NCBI GenBank assembly: GCA_038093515.1
Contig: JBBPSI010000262.1
Coordinates: 1-32,434, forward strand
Length of the DNA stretch: 32,434 nt
DNA from: Butyriboletus loyo
Taxonomy: Eukaryota > Basidiomycota > Agaricomycetes > Boletales > Boletaceae
Direction: 5' to 3'
Shown here: in pieces, positions 20,601-29,078 of the stretch
Numbering within the stretch: the first letter of the stretch is position 1
Layout of the letters: every line of letters starts with the position of its first letter
Program-made: the position numbers and the translations under genes
Notes under the pieces: model-generated
The model's database searches: none
What the model was told of the DNA's origin: nothing
Seen by the model: only the letters and a program-made list of their open reading frames with translations

Positions 20601-21870
20601 GTTGCTGCAACGGGCAGCCTGTCTTCATTGTTGTTGTTGAAACATGCTTTGAGCATGTTCAGGACATCGTCCTGTTGGGTGCCTTGACCTTTTAACTTGG
20701 ACAGGTAGTCGACGAGTGGGGAGGGCTTTGGTTCAGGGGGTGTAATGATGGCAGCACGTGTGTGCTGGGGGTTGTGAGAGGGACGAGGGGGCGGTCCTCA
20801 GGAGCTCTGTCCATTGCGAGGGGGACGAGGATGGTTGGTTGAATGACAGCCGACCTGGTGGCATATGAAGCATTTGTTTTGCTTCACATACTCTGCACGT
20901 TGTACTGGAGTAAGTCAAACTGCATCAACATCCATGGTGTTAGGGTCCCTTCAGTTGGACGAGGGTTTGGACAAAGAGGAGAAAGTGGGGATGTAGCGCT
21001 TTCCTGCACAGAGGTCGTCAATTCACTTGTGCTGTGTGTGGAAGGCGGAGGTCTTCTCGGTCCATCTGGCAAGAGTGGTGGGGACTTTCTCACACGAAAG
21101 GACAGATTCAGCAAGGCGGGGGTCAAGTCTATGGATGAACCATTCAATGAGCGCTTTCTCATCAAATATTCCAGATTTTGCTGTGAGGAGCTGGAACTCT
21201 GTGACATAGGTGTCATAGCCGTCCTTGCAGTTGGCCTTGTTCTGGGTGAGGTTCCCCAGATCAATTCGGGCACTCTCTCCTATGTCAAAGGGGTGGAAGA
21301 CCCTTTGGAAGTCCTCACAGACAGTTTTGAATTCTTTCTGTGCTTCGGTGGGGTGCCCATCCAGGGCGAGAGCCATCCAGCCTTCTGAGAAGGTCTTTCC
21401 TTTTCCTTCGCTCATTTTCATGAGAAGGGCACTGATTTTTGATTTGTTGTTGGGGAAGGCTGCCTGGTTTGCGTCGAAGTAGGTACGCATGGTGAGGAGC
21501 CATCGGGAGGCATCCTCGTTCAGGCCAGAGAAGTCCTTGGGGACGATGTTTTTCTTTTTGGACATGTCTTTGTCGTCGTCGTCTGGGAAGTATACGGGAG
21601 GGTAGTACGGTGGGGATGGGGAGCGGGAGACGTGGGGGGTTCTATCAAGATAGTTGCTGTTATAGTCGTTGTTGGGTGCCTGTTCAGATCCCTGCCCTAG
21701 ACCCTGGTCCTCAGGTTGGTAAGAGGGTTTGGGGTCAGGCTGGGGCTGAGGGTCTGGCTGGGCGGGAGAATGTGGCGGCGATGGGTTGTCAACGACGATG
21801 GGTTCTGGTTTGGGGGATGGAACACGGAAAGAGCGACCAACACGTCTTGAGTGTGGGATGGAAATGGTGG
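20601..21870 (-). pseudogene. Family B gag, copy 1
   Basis: It parallels the cleaner gag at 22357-23440. After a Pro/Ser-rich N-terminal stretch, an ATG at 21565 opens MSKKKNIVPKDFSGLNEDAS, then RWLLTMRTYF, EGKGKTFSEGW, FHPFDIGESARIDLGNLTQNK, YVTEFQLL, IEWFIHRLDPRLAESV, typical of Retrotrans_gag of fungal gypsy elements. A short CFICHQ..GCHSTNH Cys/His motif follows, then a variable linker (NMLKACFNNNNEDRLPVA). Four in-frame stops at 21023, 20951, 20915 and 20798 are all TGA. At the third, copy 2 still has CGA (22442-22444), which shows the direction of change. Gag would form the particle; this copy cannot yield a full-length product. Confidence 0.88.
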
Positions 21871-21919
21871 GCGAGAGGGGAGGGTGGCTTTACTGCTGAG
21901 AAGCAGAAGCGAGGTGAAG

Positions 21920-21929
21920 ATCTAGTTCT
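21920..21929 (-). promoter_or_regulatory. Candidate self-primer binding site, family B copy 1
   Basis: No tRNA 3'-end match (TGG..) follows the LTR. Instead the minus strand reads AGAACTAGAT two bases inside it. This is the exact complement of ATCTAGTTCT in the LTR, which lies 33 nt after the start of its TATA box, where transcription should begin. That is the Tf1/sushi style of self-priming by the 5' end of the mRNA. Confidence 0.65.
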
Positions 21930-21931
21930 TT

Positions 21932-22356
21932 TGTTACGCTGGGCACTAACAACTAGAACTCTGAGGTGGCACTCTGGAGTAGCCGCAGGACTCGTGAAGC
22001 ATTTCTGAGCTGGGTCTCAGACTATGTCTTAGTGTGCACACTAAGAGTCTGGAGTAGAAACTAATTGCTAGCAGTGAACTGCGTAGAACTAGATAAAGTA
22101 CATCTGGGTAAAGACAGAGTTCTTATACTACTGGGGTCTGTGCACAGACCATGCTCCCTAATTGGGTCGCGAGAGCGAAAACACAAATGAGGAAAGAATA
22201 CCCTAGAAGCTTCTCGAGTATGAAAGAAATGGCGTCCGTGCACGAGAAGTGATGACTAATCCGAATAGTCGTACTGTTCGAAAGGCACTAGCAAAAGGCT
22301 AGGTGAATGTAGTAGTCCAAGTGGTAGAGGGGAGAAAAAGTATACCACTGTTAACA
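21932..22356 (-). repeat. LTR B2, shared middle LTR of the family B tandem
   Basis: A 425-bp LTR, 5' LTR of copy 1 and 3' LTR of the gag-only derivative. It is very close to B1. Its outer end reads TGTTAACAGTGG where other copies have TGTTA(C/T)GGTAGTGG, two bases shorter, and adjoins gag directly with no polypurine tract, marking a deletion junction. Confidence 0.9.
22122..22150 (-). promoter_or_regulatory. LTR B2 core promoter module and start region
   Basis: On the minus strand GGTCTGTGC is followed after 14 nt by TATAAG. Here the motif is part of the 16-base palindrome GGTCTGTGCACAGACC. The putative mRNA start ATCTAGTTCT lies at 22094-22085. Confidence 0.65.
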
Positions 22357-23440
22357 GATGGTTAGTCGATCGGCAGCCGACTTGGTGGCAGACGAAGCAT
22401 TTATTCTGCTTCATGTACTCTGCACGTTGCACGGGAGTAAGTCGGACTGCGTTGACGTCCATCGCATTGGGGTCCCTTCTGTTGGACGAGGGCTTGGTGG
22501 GAGAGGAGAACGTAGGGATATAGCGCTTCCCTGTGTGGAGGTCATTGATGCGCTTGTGTTGCGCATGGAAAGCGGATGTTTTCTCTGCCCATCCAGCAAG
22601 TGTGGTAGGGGGTTTCTCACAGGAGAGGACAGACTCGGCGAGGCGGGGGTCGAGTCTGTGGATGAACCATTCTATAAGGGCTTTTTCGTCAATAATTCCT
22701 GACTTTGCAGCGAGGAGTTGGAACTCAGTGACATAGGTATCGTAGCTGTCCTTGTGGTTGGCCTTGTTCTGGGTGAGGTTCCCCAGGTCGATACGGGCGC
22801 TCTCTCCTACGTCAAAGGGATGGAAGACCCTGTGGAAGTCCTCACAGACAGTTGAAAACTCTCTTTGGCGTGCAGTGGGGTGTCCATCTAGAAGGAGGCT
22901 CATCAATCCTTCGGAGAACGTCTTTCCTTTCCCTTCACTCATTTTCATGAGGAGGGCATTGATTTTTGACTCGTCGTTGGGGAATGCCGTCTGATTAGCG
23001 GCAAAATATGTGCGCATGGTGAGGAGCCATCGCGAAGCGTCTTCGTTGAGGCCGGAGAAGTCCTTGGGAACAATGTTCTTCTTATCAGACATATCATTGT
23101 TGTCGTCTTCGTCGTCAGAGGAATCTGCGGGTGGATAATATGGCGGGGAGGGGGAGCGGGAAACGTGGGGAGAGACGTGGGGGGTTCTGTCGAGCCAATC
23201 ACTGTGATAACCGTCGTCGCTGGGTGCTGGTTCGTCTTCCTGCCCTAGACCCTGGTCCTCGGGTTGATAAGAGGGTTCGGGGTCTGACTGGGGCAAAGGG
23301 GAAAACTGGGGTTGAGGGTCTGGCAGGGCGGGAGAGTGTGGCGGCGATGGGTTGTCGACGATGATGGGTTCCAGTTCGGGGGAGGGAACGCGGAAAGAAC
23401 GACCGACGTGTCTGGGACGTTGGATGGAAATGTTGGGCAA
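22357..23440 (-). pseudogene. gag: Family B gag, copy 2 (truncated at its 3' end)
   Basis: An undisrupted gag frame of about 360 residues. The first 115 are Pro/Ser/Glu/Asp-rich (FRVPSPELEPIIVD ... SPPYYPPADSSDDEDDN). The first ATG, at 23092, opens MSDKKNIVPKDFSGLNEDAS and the conserved Retrotrans_gag core. The upstream in-frame part has no ATG, so either an upstream start was lost or translation begins at 23092. The Cys/His motif CFVCHQVGCRSTNH is at the C-terminus. Directly after it the frame runs into LTR B2 and ends at 22256 inside it, adding about 33 LTR-coded residues. PR, RT and IN are deleted. It keeps CGA codons that are TGA in copy 1, so it is younger or less decayed. Confidence 0.88.
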
Positions 23441-23485
23441 GAGGGGAGGGCAGCTTTACTGCTGAAGAGCAGAAGCAAGGTGAAG

Positions 23486-23495
23486 ATCTAGTTCT
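23486..23495 (-). promoter_or_regulatory. Candidate self-primer binding site, gag-only derivative
   Basis: The same AGAACTAGAT (minus) as at 21920-21929, again two bases from the LTR. LTR B3 also carries its complement. Conservation in both leaders supports a functional site. Confidence 0.65.
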
Positions 23496-23751
23496 TTTGT
23501 TACGCTGGGCGCTAACAACTAGAACAGCGAGGAGACACTCTGGAGTGGCCTCAAGACTCGGGAGACGATTCTGAGCTGAGTCTCAGACTATGCCTTAGTG
23601 CGCACACTAAGAGTCTGGAGTGAAACTAATTGCTAGCAGGTGACTGCGTAGAACTAGATAATGTACATGGTGTAAAGGCCGAGCCCTTTATACTACTGAG
23701 GTCTGTGCACAGACCATGTTCCTAATCGAGATGCGAGAAGGAAACTACTAA

Positions 23752-24249
23752 TGTTATAATCATATCTCTTATAACTATCTTTTGTGTTTGGACTTCGTCA
23801 ATATTTCTCTTTCAAAGGTCACGTGACTTTGTGCACGTGATTGTGGGATTATACATAAAACCACAGGCTGACTAAACATATGACGTCGTGGTCCAGACTG
23901 GCCCAGACTCTATGACATCACGCCTCATGTATTTAATCTCCGTTTGCTTCTCTTCTTTTTTGATCACCATCGACTTCTATTTCTCATCATCGTCAACTCG
24001 TGACTTCTTCATATGTACATGTATAGTAACTAGTCTCACGCACTGCATGGTCTGTGCGCATTCCCCTGTAATATAAAAAGGCTTGTGGTTGCGGCTAGGA
24101 TTCCCTAGCTTTAACCTCTTGTCTTATTCGCTGGCAACAGTTGAGAGATTAAGGACTGAGCTATCCTCATTATACTTCGCCAGTTACTGTGTATAGCTGC
24201 AACAGTTGCGGAACCCCGTGTGACTTGATAACATCGTTGTCTCGTAACA
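23752..24249 (+). mobile_element. Solo LTR A3 (gypsy family A)
   Basis: A 498-bp LTR with TG..CA ends, starting TGTTATAATCATATC and ending CTCGTAACA. The target duplication ACTAA at 23747-23751 and 24250-24254 is perfect. It lies inside LTR B3, so family A moved after family B. It keeps the GTCACGTGAC palindrome (23818-23827). Confidence 0.95.
24049..24079 (+). promoter_or_regulatory. LTR A3 core promoter module
   Basis: GGTCTGTGC is followed after 14 nt by TATAAAAA. The partner arm has one mismatch (GCACTG). Confidence 0.6.
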
Positions 24250-24427
24250 ACTAATATGGAAGGAATGTTCCAGAAGATTCCGGAGTGTGAAGGAAAGCGT
24301 GTCCATGCGCGAGAAGTGATGACTAAGTAAGAACGGTTGTTACCGTTCAAGTGGAACTAGCAAAAGGCTAGGTGAATGTAGTAGTCCCAACGGTAATGGA
24401 GAGAAAAAGTAGACCACTACCATAACA

Positions 24428-24639
24428 AAACTATAGATGGAGATGAAGAGTATGAGATCAATAAAATCCTATCCCATCATGGGTTGAAGGGACACTGTCA
24501 ATTCCTGGTCTCCTGGGAAGGATACTCTGCAGTGGAGAATACCTGGGAACCAAATGGGAACTTGGTCCATGTGCAGGCCCTGCTTCAGGCTTATAAGCTG
24601 CAACACCCCATGGATTTTCCCTCTCCATCCTCCCAGTAA
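24428..24639 (+). pseudogene. Family B copy 3: pol C-terminus with chromodomain
   Basis: The plus-strand copy opens inside pol with DGDEEYEINKILSHHGLKGH, then FLVSWEGYSAVENTWEPNG and LVHVQALLQAYKLQHP to the stop, closely matching the copy-1 chromodomain and tail. All upstream parts of this element (LTR, gag, PR, RT, most of IN) are absent; the sequence starts abruptly at the edge of LTR B3. It reads directly into the third ORF, whose ATG is 7 bases after the stop. Confidence 0.88.
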
Positions 24640-25089
24640 AACAGCAATGGCCATTCCCCCCACAGACAACTATGCCCTGCTCCCAGCTCAGCCTCCTGTC
24701 CACTCTTCATGCCTTCCAGTTTCCTCTCACTGCATCCTTTATGCCGCCGTCCTTGAAAATCCTGTTGTTACATATGCCTTAGAGCAATGTATGGATTTCA
24801 CTGGGGACTATGTCCTCCGCACCCTCACCAGTCTTTACCACTCCTATGCCCTCGCCTGCACCGTCCATACCCATCTCTGTCCAGACAACCAACCACCCAT
24901 GTACACCACTGCCCTGGAAACCTCCCTGATGGAGGCCAGAAGTTACACCCTTGACATCCTTTGTGCTGAAGGGTTCAGGTACGTAGTGGATCAACTCCTT
25001 CCAACCAACCTCGCACACAACCTCCGCCCCATCCTTGTCACCCTCACTCCTCATGAAAGGGAGTTTTATTTTCAGTCCAACAACCATAT

Positions 25090-25908
25090 TGTTACAGTTT
25101 TACCCCTAAGCATACCCCGCCACTCATTTTCCCATGCTCACGTGTCCCCGCCGTCCCCGCCGTCTTGCGATGCCACCCATCGCCTGCTCCTTAGTTGCCT
25201 AGTGGACGTTATCCACTTCCCCAGTCGTTCCGCAAGTCTCAGTGTTGTTACACTGAGATAACCCCTGTCTTCTCGCCCCGTTGGGCCAGACCCACAGTTG
25301 AGCTGTCACGTCCCTCATTTCTTAACCAATGACATTTCTTGCATCACATGACTAGCACGTGATTAGATTACGACGTGTCCTTACCTTCACATCGAGACCC
25401 GTATCCAAGGGCTCCGCTGTTCACGCACCCTTTGCCCTGTGGGCCACACCTCGAGGACATCGTCACTTCACCTTCTGATCTTCCTATTCGTTGACAATGT
25501 CGCCACCTTGCTCAGAGCTTTGCTCCCTTGTTACTGGCACTTTGCTGCTCCACATTTTATGGTTATGACTCAACGCAACTCATAACCCTTCACCCTCGCT
25601 GCCACGCACAGCTTGGTCTGTGCGCCATATCTATTCAGTATATATACCAGCATACTTAGTATAGTATGGCTTCCCTAGCTAATTCTACACATCTACCAAG
25701 TGCCTAGCAATCTAGCTTATACCCCATCTGCTGATAGAGCCGATAAGCTTCAGCTTGATCTCGTCTGGTCACCACCATACAACATCTCACCGACACTTGC
25801 TCTGCAGAAGCCCGATAGTGTCGTCTACGCAAGTCGGCCATCTTCCTGATTAGGCCCGAGCCCCTATTCAAGCGCTCGCTGCTAGTTGTTTCGCACTCCA
25901 GCGTAACA
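25090..25908 (+). mobile_element. Solo LTR C2
   Basis: An 819-bp LTR, TGTTACAGTTTTACCCC ... GCGTAACA, same orientation as the ORF it interrupts (near codon 148). The target duplication CATAT at 25085-25089 and 25909-25913 is perfect. Confidence 0.95.
25615..25646 (+). promoter_or_regulatory. LTR C2 core promoter module
   Basis: GGTCTGTGC is followed after 15 nt by TATATATA. The inverted repeat GCACAG..CTGTGC is at 25606-25623. Confidence 0.65.
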
Positions 25909-26425
25909 CATATTGGGGTTCTTCACCCCATCACTTGTGGCCCCAATCCCCCTCCTCATCCTACCATGGAAGGATCTCCTCCGCCACTACCTGTGCCTGC
26001 ACCATCCACTAGAGCTTCTCCTGCAACCACCTTGGTAGCAGACTCATTGCATGAGACCATGGGAGAATCTTTGGAGTCCTTTCGGACTGACATCAACGAG
26101 CCCTAGGTTGCTTGTTGACACTCCCCCTTACCGCCTCGCACTGTGCATCACCAACCTCACCAGGCACTTCTCCAGGTTGGATCTATCCCTGGATTGGTCA
26201 CCCTCACTGCCACAGGAAGAAGGATCACCACTAGAGCAGTACACTCTGTTACCCCTCAGCCACCATCTCGCAGAGGAACCCCTGCCATCCAGCTCATCCC
26301 TTGGGTCTCCTCCCCCCTTGCCACAACTGCTGGTTCTGCCAGTTCCTCGTATGGACCTCCGCCCCCCTACCTCGCCAACTGTGGCACTCATGATGCCCCC
26401 ATCATCCTGGAAGATAGATTCCCTG

Positions 26426-27244
26426 TATTACACTGATGTGTGAAACAACTAGCAGCGAGCACTTGAATAGGGGCTCGAGCCTAATTGGGAAGATGCTGAC
26501 TTGCATAGATGACACTATCAGGCTTCTGCAGAGCAAGTGTCAGCAAGATGTCGTGTGGTGGCAACCAGATGAGATTGAGCAGGCTCTTATCGGCTCTATT
26601 GGCAGGAAGGGTATAATGCTAGATTACTAGGCACTTGGTAGATGCATAGAATTAGCTAGAGAAGCTGTACTGTTCTAAGTACGCTGGTATATATACTAAT
26701 AGATACTGTGCACAGACCGAGCTGTGTGTGGCAGCGAGGGCAAGGGGTTATGAGTCGAGTCGAGTCATAACGGTGAATGGAGAAGCAGCAAAGTGCCGGT
26801 AATGAGGGAGTGAAGCTCCAAGCAAGATGGCGACACCGTCAGTGAATGAGAAGATCAGAATGTGAAGTGATGATGTCCTCGAGGTGGGGCCCACAGGGAA
26901 AAGGGGACGCGAATGGCAGAGCCCTTGGATATGGATCTCAGCGCATAGTTAAAGACATGTCGTAATCTAGTCATGTGCTAGTCACGTGATAAACCAAATA
27001 TCATTGGGCAAGAAAATAGAGATGTGACAGCTCAGCTGTAGGTCCAGCCTGACAGGGTGATGACATAGGGGGCTGTCTCAGTATCACAGTACTGAGATGT
27101 CCAGGAAAGATCAGGGAAGTGGATGATGTCTACTAGCGACTGGGGAGCAGGCAATGGGCGGGATCACAAGACAGTGGGGGCAGCGGGGGCACATGAGCAT
27201 GGGAAAACGAGTGGTGGGGTACACTTAGGGGTAAAACTGTAACA
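26426..27244 (-). mobile_element. Solo LTR C3
   Basis: An 819-bp family-C LTR, opposite in orientation to the ORF it interrupts (near codon 319). The target duplication CCCTG at 26421-26425 and 27245-27249 is perfect and sets the edge, although the terminal TG has mutated to TA. It differs from C1 and C2 by many G-to-A and C-to-T changes, so it is older or more heavily mutated. Confidence 0.92.
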
Positions 27245-27571
27245 CCCTGCAGCCAGCCCTTATCCTACTCGACCTCGCCTCGTCCGCCCGCAACTTTGCT
27301 TTGAGTGCGGGACCATCGGTCACTTCTGCAGGGAGTGCCCCAACTACACCTGTCCCTTCTGTCACCAGATTGCCCCAGGTCATATTCAGGAGTTTTGCCC
27401 TGAATGCATCTGCAGCCTCTGCAGCGCCATTGGCCACATCATCGCCAACTGCACCTTCTGGGAGGACATCTGGGCAGACATCAGTGCCGATGATGCTTAC
27501 AACGACAACATCAACAAGGGAGTGTCTCAATGAAGGGGTCTTACAAGTAGTGGAGTCAGAGTCTCCACCAT

Positions 27572-27584
27572 GGGAAGGGGGTAA
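27572..27584 (+). promoter_or_regulatory. Polypurine tract of family B copy 3
   Basis: GGGAAGGGGGTAA touches LTR B4, identical to the tract of copy 1. Confidence 0.8.
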
Positions 27585-27998
27585 TGTTATGATAGTGGTC
27601 TACTTATTTCTCCCTCTACTGGTTGGACTACCATTTTCTCCTGGCCTTTTGCTAGTTCCCTTTGAACAGTATGACTGTTCCAATTAGTCATTATTTCCCA
27701 CGCTAGGATGCTGTTTCTTTCATACTCCAGAACCTTCTCGAGTATTCCATCCTCTTTAGTCTTTACAGCTCTCACAACCTGATTGGGGTCATGGTCTCTG
27801 CACAGACCTCTGTACTATATAAACCCAGCCTTAGGACACTTGTACTTTATCTAGTTCTACACAGTAACCTGCTAGCAATTAGTTTCACTCCAGACTCTTA
27901 GTGTGCGCACTAAGACATAGTCTGAGAATTGTCTCTAGAGTCCTGCGGCTACTCCAGAGTGCCACCTAGTGTTCTAGTTGTTAGCGCCCAGCATAAAA
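27585..27998 (+). repeat. LTR B4, 3' LTR of family B copy 3
   Basis: A 414-bp LTR in plus orientation, TGTTATGATAGTGG ... GCATAAAA. The last bases have decayed from GTAACA. GGTCTCTGC (one mismatch) is followed after 14 nt by TATATAAA at 27816-27823, and ATCTAGTTCT lies 33 nt after the start of that box, as in B2. The copia fragment follows at once, with no target duplication to be seen. Confidence 0.9.
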
Positions 27999-27999
27999 C

Positions 28000-29078
28000 C
28001 TGGCTCCTCTCCTATCAACCTGCACAGTTGTACCAGGGACAACAAGGCCTGCCTGCTGATACTTGCATACAGCAGGCATTTTCTCTTGCCAACAGACTTG
28101 AGATTGTCCCTTCCTACCAGACAATCTGGGCACTGGATGCCACCTTACCACCACCATCGCCACTTCCTGCTGCTCCCAAGATGAATTGGGATTTCTCCGA
28201 TGACAATGAATCCTCCATCAAATGCAAACATTCGAGATGCTCCTGTAACAAGGAGATCATCATGCCTGCCACCCCCAGTACCACTGTAAAGTGGGACAAG
28301 GACAATTTCATTGACATATACAGTTGCATCAGACAGCCCTCCGATGATGATGATGGTTTCCCATCAATGGCCAGGGCATTCCTCCCAGAGGATTTGCCCA
28401 ATATTAACATGAGGTTAGTACCATTTCAATCCACTCCAGATGCATGCTCACAATCTTTGGTCAACTCCTACTTATGTGGTGATCCCATAGTTTGTAGTAT
28501 GGTAGTATCGGTGAATGTAGTAGGTACAAGCATATCTCTACATTGGACAATGGACTCTTGTTCATGTTCTGAAACTGCCTGATCCCTTAAGCAATGCTTG
28601 TGTGATCATGGTAACAAGAATCTATGGATTCTCAACTCAGGTGCTTCAATGCACTTTACATTCAATAAGAATGACTTCATGACATATGAAGAATTAAAAG
28701 GTGATGCACGTATTCCTGTACGTACCACTGTGTCAATGATCTTTGTTACCAGCAAAGGACATGTCATGATCCGCTGGCAGAATGGAGATAAGGATGAGAT
28801 CTTAGATCTCCATGACATATGCCATATTCCCCACTCTTCTGCTCAGCTGGTATCTCTGGGCAATTAATGCACCATGGCGCCACAATTTGTGGTGATAAAT
28901 TAGAGCTTTCGGTACTCTATGGCAATGGCACTATGCTTGCTAAGTTTAAACCAGGCCATATCAGCCCAGGGATGTTCACCCTGGAAGCTCTACCATTGGT
29001 TAACATGAACATGACCAAGATCATCACATTTGACATAGTCCATCGCTGACTAGGTCACCCTTCTAAGGACATAATTCG
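28000..29078 (+). pseudogene. Copia fragment: Gag end, protease, pre-integrase
   Basis: A second, different Ty1/copia element, only its middle. A Gag-like part (28000-28580) includes a short Cys-rich stretch, then a TGA (28580-28582), then in the same frame the protease motif LNSGASMHFT. The catalytic Asp of DSGA is Asn here, so the protease is dead. The fold continues as ARIPVRT ... DICHIPHSSAQLVSLG. A one-base slip near 28860 moves to HHGATICGDKLEL, and GAG-pre-integrase appears as HR(TGA)LGHPSKDIIRN. LTR A4 then cuts it. Its own LTRs and 5' end are missing. All stops counted are TGA. Confidence 0.82.

Larger units (their letters stand above)
23498..24427 (-). repeat. LTR B3, 5' LTR of the gag-only derivative (interrupted)
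   Basis: Parts 23498-23751 and 24255-24427 make one family-B LTR of 427 bp once the inserted solo LTR A3 and one target copy are discounted, the same length as B1. The outer end (ACCATAACA) is followed at once by the pol end of a family-B copy on the opposite strand. The flanks do not form a target duplication with B1 or B2. Confidence 0.92.
24647..27533 (+). pseudogene. Family B third ORF, copy 3 (zinc-knuckle protein after pol)
   Basis: Same protein as at 14497-17014. The pieces 24647-25089, 25914-26425 and 27250-27533 total 1239 nt, exactly 413 codons, when solo LTRs C2 and C3 and one target copy each are discounted. The N-terminal block (YAAVLENPVVTYALEQ, MDFTGDYVLRTLTSLY, MEARSYTLDIL) and three tandem zinc knuckles (CFECGTIGHFCREC, CPFCHQIAPGHIQEFC, CSLCSAIGHIIANC) are conserved. 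Two stops interrupt it: TAG at 26104 (CAG in copy 1) and TGA at 26116 (CAA in copy 1; both fit an ancestral CGA). The polypurine tract and 3' LTR follow within 55 bases. The equal length and order in two independent copies argue that it is a true gene of the element. Function unknown. Confidence 0.8.

Noticed and set aside
14014..24432. A single clean insertion of the whole family-B block
   Set aside because: The outer flanks ATCTT and AAACT differ, and the right flank is itself family-B pol, so more than one event is needed.
25261..25908. Protein-coding reading of the LTR C regions, such as the tail of the ORF ending at 25261
   Set aside because: Coding similarity to the other copy stops at the target duplication; the rest is LTR sequence shared with C1 and C3.
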